Assembly: GCF_023502205.1 (NCBI RefSeq)
Contig: NZ_JAMFLG010000001.1
Span: 186,001-250,000, forward strand
DNA length: 64,000 nt
Direction: 5' to 3'
Origin: Aquiflexum sp. TKW24L
GTDB lineage: Bacteria > Bacteroidota > Bacteroidia > Cytophagales > Cyclobacteriaceae
Shown here: in pieces, positions 58,427 to 64,000 of the stretch
Layout: each line of letters begins with the position of its first letter
How positions within the stretch are numbered: the stretch's first letter is position 1
Program-made: the position numbers and the translations under genes
The notes under the pieces: generated by a model
The model's database searches: none
What the model was told of the DNA's origin: nothing
Seen by the model: only the letters and a program-made list of their open reading frames with translations

Positions 58427-60031
58427 CTAAATACTATGTTTATTCATTGTGTTTGACACAAAATCATATCCCAAGTTCTCCTTGTATTCGAAAACGTAGT
58501 CCACACCCATCGACCTGTACTTTTCTGCTTGGTCTGAATACCTGCTCAGTGCAAAAATTTTGAATGGTCGGTCTTTTATTCGGTCTATTTCTGTAATGGT
58601 TTGGATGTTTGCATTGAAATCGGCAACGGTCATAAAAACAGCTTTGATGTTTTTACAATCCACATTATCCCACAGCTCACTGTCAGTGACATCCGCCCAC
58701 AAAGCGTTGTGTCCAGAGTGCTGAACCGCTGCAACCAACTCAGGATTAAAATCAAGACCAAGTACCTTATCACCGTGAATATTCTGAAGTGAATGGAAGG
58801 TGGGCATTCCGACACTCCCGAGTCCAACCACCAGAACTTCAGCATTTCCGAAGCTAAGTGGTTCGCAATCCACACTTTCCTTATTCCTGTTGAGCTTCAA
58901 AATAAAACCCTTAAACCTGTCAAAAATGGCATGAGAGTGAACATTGAGCGGTGCTGCCAATACAAATGACAAGGACATTAATATCGCCATTGCCACGACC
59001 CATTCATTAGTGAGTAAACCAACCTGAAGACCCACAATGCCTACGATAAGCCCAAACTCACTGAAATTGGTTAGGCCCAAGGCACTGAGAAATGCGGTGC
59101 GTGGCTGAAGTGAAAACCTAGATAGAATTAACAAAAAAAGCCCCCCTTTGAGTAAGGCAAATGGCAAAAGAATCATGGCCACACCGAATGTGGAAAAACT
59201 CGGCAATCCCACCATTCCTACATTTATAAAAAACGCAATTAGAAAAAAATCTTTGTACTCAGTCATACGGCTATACAGTTCATCCACCCTTGGATGGTTG
59301 ACAAGTAGCATACCTATTACCAAAGCTCCTAAATCAGCCTTCAAGCCTACCAGGTTAAAACTCATTGCTCCTGCTACAAAAATTGCGAAGAACCCGAAAA
59401 ATGAAAACAATTCTCCATGTTCCATTTGATGAAGCAGCCGACTCAGTATTTTGTGTAGAAGCCATAAAACTATGGGCAGTGCCAAAATCCAAAGTGAAGG
59501 GATTTTTTTATCGGAAAAAGCAATAAAAAGAACAGCGAAAATATCCTGTATCACCAGAATTCCAATTGCAATCCTGCCGTGGTATGAAGCCATCTCCCCG
59601 CGGGCTTCGAGGGTTTTTACCACGAAGACTGTACTGGAAAAGCTCAAGGCAAAACTCAACATCAGCGTACTTTCCATACTCAGGTCTGAGAAAATGCTGA
59701 TTCCGAAGTACATCAATAGCGTAATCATACCCGACATGCCCAATATGATAAGGACCATGTGCAAGGTAGCCGAGACCAGGATTTCAGGCCTGAAGAGCTC
59801 TTTGAGCTTCAGCTTAAGGCCGATAGTGAAGAGTAAAATCATCACGCCGATATCTGCCAGCGCCTCAATGCCGCTATTGATGTTTCCCTCCTGAAGACCT
59901 GAAAAATTGATTAGAAAACCCGCGATTAAGAATCCAACCAGTGGCGGAAGGCCGATCCGCTTCGCAAGCACCCCACAAATAAATGCTGATGCAAGCCAAA
60001 TTGCATCGTGGTAGAAGGGATAGATATCCAT
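58427..60031 (-). CDS. Kef-type cation:proton antiporter (CPA2) with RCK/TrkA-N domain
   Basis: About 534 residues. The N-terminal 390 residues form a 12-13-helix CPA2 exchanger (LVGFLIAGFLINFSG; LSFALSFSSTVFVVKTLE; GLTNFSEFGLIVGIVGLQVGL). The C-terminal cytoplasmic domain is a Rossmann-type TrkA-N module with VLVVGLGSVGMPTF (GxGxxG) and LGLDFNPELVAAVQHSGHNALWADVTD, which binds nucleotide and gates the exchanger. It would exchange K+ or Na+ for H+ in pH or osmotic adaptation. The frame is open to 60088; the start at 60031 (MDIYPFYHDAIW) puts the first helix at the usual place. Alone in its transcription unit. Confidence 0.9.
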   Translation of the reverse strand: MDIYPFYHDAIWLASAFICGVLAKRIGLPPLVGFLIAGFLINFSGLQEGNINSGIEALADIGVMILLFTIGLKLKLKELFRPEILVSATLHMVLIILGMSGMITLLMYFGISIFSDLSMESTLMLSFALSFSSTVFVVKTLEARGEMASYHGRIAIGILVIQDIFAVLFIAFSDKKIPSLWILALPIVLWLLHKILSRLLHQMEHGELFSFFGFFAIFVAGAMSFNLVGLKADLGALVIGMLLVNHPRVDELYSRMTEYKDFFLIAFFINVGMVGLPSFSTFGVAMILLPFALLKGGLFLLILSRFSLQPRTAFLSALGLTNFSEFGLIVGIVGLQVGLLTNEWVVAMAILMSLSFVLAAPLNVHSHAIFDRFKGFILKLNRNKESVDCEPLSFGNAEVLVVGLGSVGMPTFHSLQNIHGDKVLGLDFNPELVAAVQHSGHNALWADVTDSELWDNVDCKNIKAVFMTVADFNANIQTITEIDRIKDRPFKIFALSRYSDQAEKYRSMGVDYVFEYKENLGYDFVSNTMNKHSI

Positions 60032-60088
60032 AGGGAACGAGATTTTTGCACAATTAATAACTTTCCCGGCATCAAACCAAATGGCCAT

Positions 60089-60638
60089 CCGGAGATGCCG
60101 GTTCTATTTTGGAGGAAACCGTCTTGTTGACAAATAACAAAATTACGCAGGCAATAACGGGGATTCTGCAGAACTAAATATAAGCAGTTACTTACCTGTT
60201 GGTCATGGATTATCGGTGGCTATGCTTTCATTTAAAACGGAAGATAACCTGAATGCATCACAGGGAACCTCTAGCCACCCCTCACCTCCAACACGGTGAA
60301 AACACGGTATAAACACGGTCAAAATATAGGGGGAGGTGTCCGAAGCAGTAAAGGAAGGTAAACTTTAACTTAACGGAGCTATGGCTAGACTGACGTGTTG
60401 GGCCAAGGTTGTAGGCACTTTTGGGGGCATTAGTGCAGCCCTCTTAAATCAGCCTCCCTCACTCTGGTTTACGGAGAATACGATTAGATCTCCCCTATAT
60501 TCCTCAGTCGGGTAGGTAATAATAAGTAGCCGTCCGATTTGCTCGAAGATGGACTAGGCATGAAGAATTGAAGAGGTTCCAAGCCAAAAAAAAGCAACAA
60601 AAACCCAAGGAAATATTATGGGAATTCCATGAGCAATA
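60089..60638. other. Unusual GC-richer non-coding region with 11-bp tandem repeat
   Basis: About 550 nt with no convincing open frame, visibly less AT-rich than other gaps here. At 60290-60322 three 11-bp units (AACACGGTGAA, AACACGGTATA, AACACGGTCAA) stand in tandem. From about 60330 to 60560 the sequence is balanced in composition with several stems, reminiscent of a structured RNA or the end of a mobile element; neither was confirmed. Confidence 0.4.
60290..60322. repeat. Three-copy 11-bp tandem repeat
   Basis: Units AACACGGTGAA, AACACGGTATA and AACACGGTCAA share the first eight bases. An iteron-like or protein-binding array is possible, but there is no neighbouring replication or transposase gene to support it. 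Confidence 0.7.
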
Positions 60639-60830
60639 TTAGTGAATGGGTAAAAGAATAATAAAAGTTGTTCCTAAACTAGGTTTAGAATCCACCTTAA
60701 TCTCCCCCCCATGCGCCTTTACGATATTATAAGATAGTGATAATCCCAATCCCGTTCCCTGCCCGGTTGTCCCGATAGCTATCGGGATGGTGGTGAAGAA
60801 GGTTTGGAAGATTTTATAAAGTATTCTCAT
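60639..60830 (-). pseudogene. C-terminal fragment of an eighth histidine kinase of the same family
   Basis: About 60 codons corresponding to the end of the shared kinase core: KIFQTFFTT (F box), then [20 protein letters not shown] (G2) and the terminal strand TTFIILLPI, close to HK5 and HK7. The DHp domain, the N box and all sensor sequence are missing; immediately upstream is the DUF1016 gene. The F box/G2 junction, TTKPTGQ in the intact kinases, reads [12 protein letters not shown] because an 18-bp palindrome is inserted in frame. Cannot be an active kinase. Confidence 0.8.
60770..60787. repeat. 18-bp perfect palindrome in the kinase remnant
   Basis: TCCCGATAGCTATCGGGA is its own reverse complement. 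Compared with the intact paralogs it adds 15 nt (five codons) in frame between the F box and G2. Confidence 0.9.
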
Positions 60831-60849
60831 TCAATTATCTTTTAGTTTC

Positions 60850-61890
60850 TTAGTCTCCGCTTTCTTCACTTTGCAGTGTATTGTTTACAAGTGTTATCAA
60901 ATCGTTTTTATCGGGCAAGTATAATTGGTATTGGCTTACAAATAATTGGCTGTTCATACCATAGGTAGCATATTCTACCAGCAATTCATCTTTATCTTTT
61001 GAAAGAATAATACCAACAGGCGGATTATCACTTTCTGTATTTTCTTCGTGGGCAAAATAGCCGAGATACATATTCATTTGGCCAATATCATCATGCTGTA
61101 CTTCGTTTATTTTCAAATCGATTAATACAAAGCAGCGAAGTATGCGGTGGTAAAAAACAAGGTCGACCCTATAGTGTTTGTTATTGATGGTCATGCGGTA
61201 TTGCCGGCCGGCATAAGTAAAGCCTTTTCCCAATTCTAATAAAAACTGTTGTAGGTTGTTGCAAAGTAGGTTTTCTAATTCCAATTCAGAGGGTAATTGC
61301 CCTTCGGGGATTTTCAAAAACTCAAAAACGTAGGGGTCTCTTATTACATCGCTCGGCTTTGAGATTTCTTGCCCTTGTGCCGATAATTGTAAAATTTCTT
61401 CCTTGTTTTTACTCAAAGCTAATCGTTGAAAAAGAGCAGTGTTTTTTTGCCTTTTGAGTTGAGGAACCGACCATTTTTCGGAAATGCTCTGAATTTCATA
61501 AAATTTTCGTTCCAAATCATCTTCAATTTTCAACAATTCGACAAAATGCGACCAACTCAATTGGTGAGAAGGCTTCTGACTTATTGGGTAGCGAAGATAT
61601 AAAATCCTCATATACACCAAGTTGCTACGACTAAACCCCTTGCCATGCAGTAGCGAACGGTCTTTGGCCAAATTACTTATCAATGCTTTTCCATATTCAG
61701 CCCTAGCGTTACCCCCTTGTTCAAACTCTACAATGTGCTCACCTATTTGTCAATAGGATTCCAATAACTGAATATTGACAGCTTGTACTGCTTTTACTTG
61801 TCCAATTGTATAAGTTTCGGAAATTTTGCCCAACAAGTTTTGATATTCTTGGGGCTTTTCGTTGGCGTCATTCGATTTAAATTCTGACAT
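60850..61890 (-). pseudogene. DUF1016/YhcG-type PDDEXK nuclease gene with an in-frame nonsense codon
   Basis: From the ATG at 61890 the frame encodes an N-terminal DUF1016 segment (ISETYTIGQVKAVQAVNIQLLESY), meets TGA at 61750-61752, then continues in the same frame as QIGEHIVEFEQGGNARAEYG and a full DUF1016 C-terminus: the nuclease-like core near LELGKGFTYAGRQYRMTINN, HYRVDLVFYHRILRCFVLIDLK (Asp...Lys pattern) and QMNMYLGYF. Family members normally have Trp at the stop position (SYWxIGE), so TGG to TGA is the simplest change. Downstream ATGs (such as 61683) could give a truncated 277-residue nuclease domain. It may have come in with a defence or mobile island. Confidence 0.8.
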
Positions 61891-61911
61891 TTTTTTGTTT
61901 TTTAACGAATA

Positions 61912-63996
61912 CTAAATAGGCAACCGCACCACAAACGTCGTTCCTTCTCCCTCAACACTCTCCACCTCAATCGTCCCCCCATGCCCTTTCACAATATCAT
62001 AACTCAATGACAAGCCCAATCCTGTGCCCTGCCCTGTAGGTTTGGTGGTGAAGAATGGCTGGAAGATTTTATCAAGTATTTTTTGCGGAATGCCGTTGCC
62101 GTTGTCCTGCACCGAAATCAATACTTTCCCGTTTTCCTGCCGAGATCTTACCAAGACTTTGGGTGAATAACCCTCTTCGCCTTTTTTACTTTCTTCATTG
62201 ACAGCACTTCGACTACGCTCAGCACAAGCGTAAAAAGCATTGTTGATCAGGTTTAATAACACCCGGCCGATATCCGATGCCACCACATTAACCTTTGGCA
62301 GGTTGGGATCAAAGTCTGTGGCAAAGTCAGCCGTGAAGCTTTTGTCCTTCGCCCTCAATCCATGATAAGAGAGACGCAGGTATTCATCAGCCAAGGCATT
62401 GAGATCTGTCGGCGCTTTTTCTCCTTTGCCTGCACGGCTATGTTCAAGCATACCTTTGACGATGGCGTCAGCCCGCTTGCCGTGGTGGTTGATCTTCTCT
62501 AAGTTCTGCTTTATATCCTCCAGAATCTCATCCTCTTCACTCGATGTTGCCTTGTCTTGTGTCTTGCGTCTTATGTCTTGAATCTCATCAACCAACTCCG
62601 CACTCACCTCACTAAAGTTATTCACAAAGTTCAACGGGTTCTGGATCTCATGGGCGATGCCGGCGGTGAGTTCACCAAGGCTTGCCATTTTTTCTGATTG
62701 GATAAGTTGGGCTTGGGTGGATTTGAGGTTTTCGAGGGAAACTTGCAACTGTTGCCGTTGGTCGTTGATTTCGTCTTTTTGACGTTGGAGCAGCGCATTT
62801 GCTTTTTGTTTTTGTCGATTGTTGCTGTAAAGAATTAAACCGATGATGGAAAGAAAAGCAAGTGCTGCAAGAAAACCATACGTCCTGATTTTTGATTGTG
62901 TTTCTATTTGCTGCTTTTCCAATTCCCGCAAACGAGCGGCTTCGCTAAGTAACAAACTCTGAAAGGTGGCTAGGTTCTTGTATTTTTCTTTATTCCACGC
63001 ATCTATTGTAGTGAGGGTAAGCCCTTGGTATTTTAAAACACTATCTGGTTGATTGTTGAGCAAATATGCTTTGTATAAGTCCTCGTAAACGCCTCCGTCC
63101 CTAAACCATTTTGAATTTATCAATCCTGGCTCAGAACCTACTTCGTATGCTTTTTTGGCATAGTAAAGGGAAGAATCTTTAACCCCATTATTCTGATGTA
63201 CCGAGGATAAATCGCTATATATCCATAACAACATTTGCCTGGTAGTTGCCTTATATTCAGTAGCAACTTGCAGTGCTTTATAGAGGTATTCTCTCCCCAA
63301 TTCGTCATTTTTCGCCTTAAAGTTCTTACGGGCCAAGTAAAGGATAGGAAATGTCTTCCCTCCACTATTGATCTGTTCGAAAAGCTTCACGGACTTCTGT
63401 GCATATACTTCCACAGAATCAAGCTGGCTTGCATCAAGATACTGCCTTGCAATTAAAGACGAAACACTAGCTATTCTAAAATAATCTTTAATTAATGACG
63501 CTATCCTTATACTTTCTTTATAATGAAAAATGGCCTGTTCCGTATTTCCTGTTTCTTCCATTAATTGCCCATACGTCTGATAGGCAAAATCCAATCTTGC
63601 TAATTTAAATTCAGCAGATGTTAATTTGCCCAAACCAAACGCATATTTTTCGGAATCGGGGTTTTGCAAAATTTCGAATGCTTGTAATAAATTTTTCAGT
63701 GCTTCAGCATATTCTCCTTTTTGCACTAATGTGTTTGCCTTAACTACCAGAAAACGTCCTTCGTGTAATGACTGCTTACTTTTTCGAGCAAGAGATAAAC
63801 CCTTATCCGCATAAAATAGTACGGAGTCATAATTAAATCCCTCATAGTATTGGTAAATGTCAGTAATTGACCTTAACCTGATGGAGTCGTGGGTAGCAGT
63901 ATTAAGTGCATTCTTTAGGCTGTCAATCCTGGATTGTTGGGCATAGGATGAGACCGAAATAAACAGTGTAAGCAATAGTGTTGTAAATAATTTCAT
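61912..63996 (-). CDS. TPR-domain sensor histidine kinase HK7
   Basis: 694 residues, complete, with its signal peptide ([20 protein letters not shown]) starting 5 nt from the window edge. Helical TPR-like repeats (about 45-340), a transmembrane helix ([20 protein letters not shown]), a coiled coil and the shared kinase core: His449 in [16 protein letters not shown] box [10 protein letters not shown]1 [12 protein letters not shown] (GNG instead of GPG), F box FQPFFTTKP and G2. The DHp loop encodes [12 protein letters not shown] from 7-bp TCTTGNN units (62555-62580); the N-box loop encodes [18 protein letters not shown] (62201-62230 and beyond). No receiver gene is visible. Confidence 0.92.
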   Translation of the reverse strand: MKLFTTLLLTLFISVSSYAQQSRIDSLKNALNTATHDSIRLRSITDIYQYYEGFNYDSVLFYADKGLSLARKSKQSLHEGRFLVVKANTLVQKGEYAEALKNLLQAFEILQNPDSEKYAFGLGKLTSAEFKLARLDFAYQTYGQLMEETGNTEQAIFHYKESIRIASLIKDYFRIASVSSLIARQYLDASQLDSVEVYAQKSVKLFEQINSGGKTFPILYLARKNFKAKNDELGREYLYKALQVATEYKATTRQMLLWIYSDLSSVHQNNGVKDSSLYYAKKAYEVGSEPGLINSKWFRDGGVYEDLYKAYLLNNQPDSVLKYQGLTLTTIDAWNKEKYKNLATFQSLLLSEAARLRELEKQQIETQSKIRTYGFLAALAFLSIIGLILYSNNRQKQKANALLQRQKDEINDQRQQLQVSLENLKSTQAQLIQSEKMASLGELTAGIAHEIQNPLNFVNNFSEVSAELVDEIQDIRRKTQDKATSSEEDEILEDIKQNLEKINHHGKRADAIVKGMLEHSRAGKGEKAPTDLNALADEYLRLSYHGLRAKDKSFTADFATDFDPNLPKVNVVASDIGRVLLNLINNAFYACAERSRSAVNEESKKGEEGYSPKVLVRSRQENGKVLISVQDNGNGIPQKILDKIFQPFFTTKPTGQGTGLGLSLSYDIVKGHGGTIEVESVEGEGTTFVVRLPI
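62201..62230 (-). repeat. Repeat-derived insert inside HK7 (loop after N box)
   Basis: The coding strand encodes [10 protein letters not shown] from sequence containing GCTGAGCGTAGTCGAAGTGC. As far as I recall this is a dispersed Bacteroidota repeat that also yields 'ERSRS' peptides in unrelated proteins. It sits at the same alignment position as the 7-bp repeats of HK2, HK5 and HK6 and the palindrome of HK4. Confidence 0.6.
62555..62580 (-). repeat. 7-bp-period TCTTGNN repeat inside HK7 (DHp hairpin loop)
   Basis: Plus-strand units TCTTGTG, TCTTGCG, TCTTATG, TCTTG: 26 nt, period 7, matching the HK6 tract at 49816-49841 in unit, length and site. Confidence 0.9.
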
Positions 63997-64000
63997 ATGT

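Overview
The window is from a Bacteroidota chromosome, most likely order Cytophagales and probably near Cyclobacteriaceae. The basis is a SusC/SusD pair, a type IX secretion C-terminal signal on a giant subtilase, an UpxY/NusG-like protein, kinases with two-component-regulator propellers and Y_Y_Y domains, TAnnTTTG-type promoters and roughly 40% GC. The genus is an inference. No rRNA, tRNA, CRISPR array or intact insertion sequence was seen.

Layout. 0-7.4 kb is housekeeping: ligA (with a large insertion), a DUF6913-like gene and dapA overlap in one operon; a YoeB-type toxin-antitoxin pair with a frameshifted toxin follows; then xseA-xseB, an outer-membrane barrel protein and a NusG-like antiterminator. 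7.5-14.1 kb is a tetR-OMF-MFP-RND efflux operon. 14.3-20.5 kb holds a hydrolase, an S41 protease lipoprotein, a Dabb-domain protein, an aldo/keto reductase, a glycosyltransferase and a DegT-type aminotransferase. 20.5-29.2 kb is a signalling block: receiver-adenylate cyclase, lone receiver, two histidine kinases, a cyclic-nucleotide-binding patatin lipase, a patatin remnant and a TPR kinase. 29.3-43.4 kb has a small VDPART-repeat protein, then two paralogous propeller kinases flanking a GC-richer SusC/SusD pair. 43.7-51.3 kb has a tricorn-like protease, a second cNMP-patatin and another TPR kinase. 51.9-60 kb has a 1972-residue secreted subtilase and a Kef-type antiporter. 60.1-64 kb is decayed: a kinase fragment, a DUF1016 nuclease gene with a nonsense codon, and one more TPR kinase.

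How the genes may work together. Seven histidine kinases (HK1-HK7, numbered by coordinate) share a nearly interchangeable C-terminal kinase core joined to different sensors: short transmembrane, multi-transmembrane, TPR, or double seven-bladed propeller. Only two receiver proteins are present; one carries a class III cyclase domain with the residues expected of an adenylate cyclase. Both intact patatins carry a canonical cAMP phosphate-binding cassette. This suggests, as inference, a kinase -> receiver-cyclase -> cAMP -> cAMP-gated phospholipase pathway.

The most unusual sequence-level observation is that the same two surface loops of the kinase core have, in most paralogs, been filled in frame with short repeats of 7-bp period or with palindromes. 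Duplication and decay are recurrent: the patatin/TPR-kinase segment occurs twice, once with about 1.5 kb deleted.
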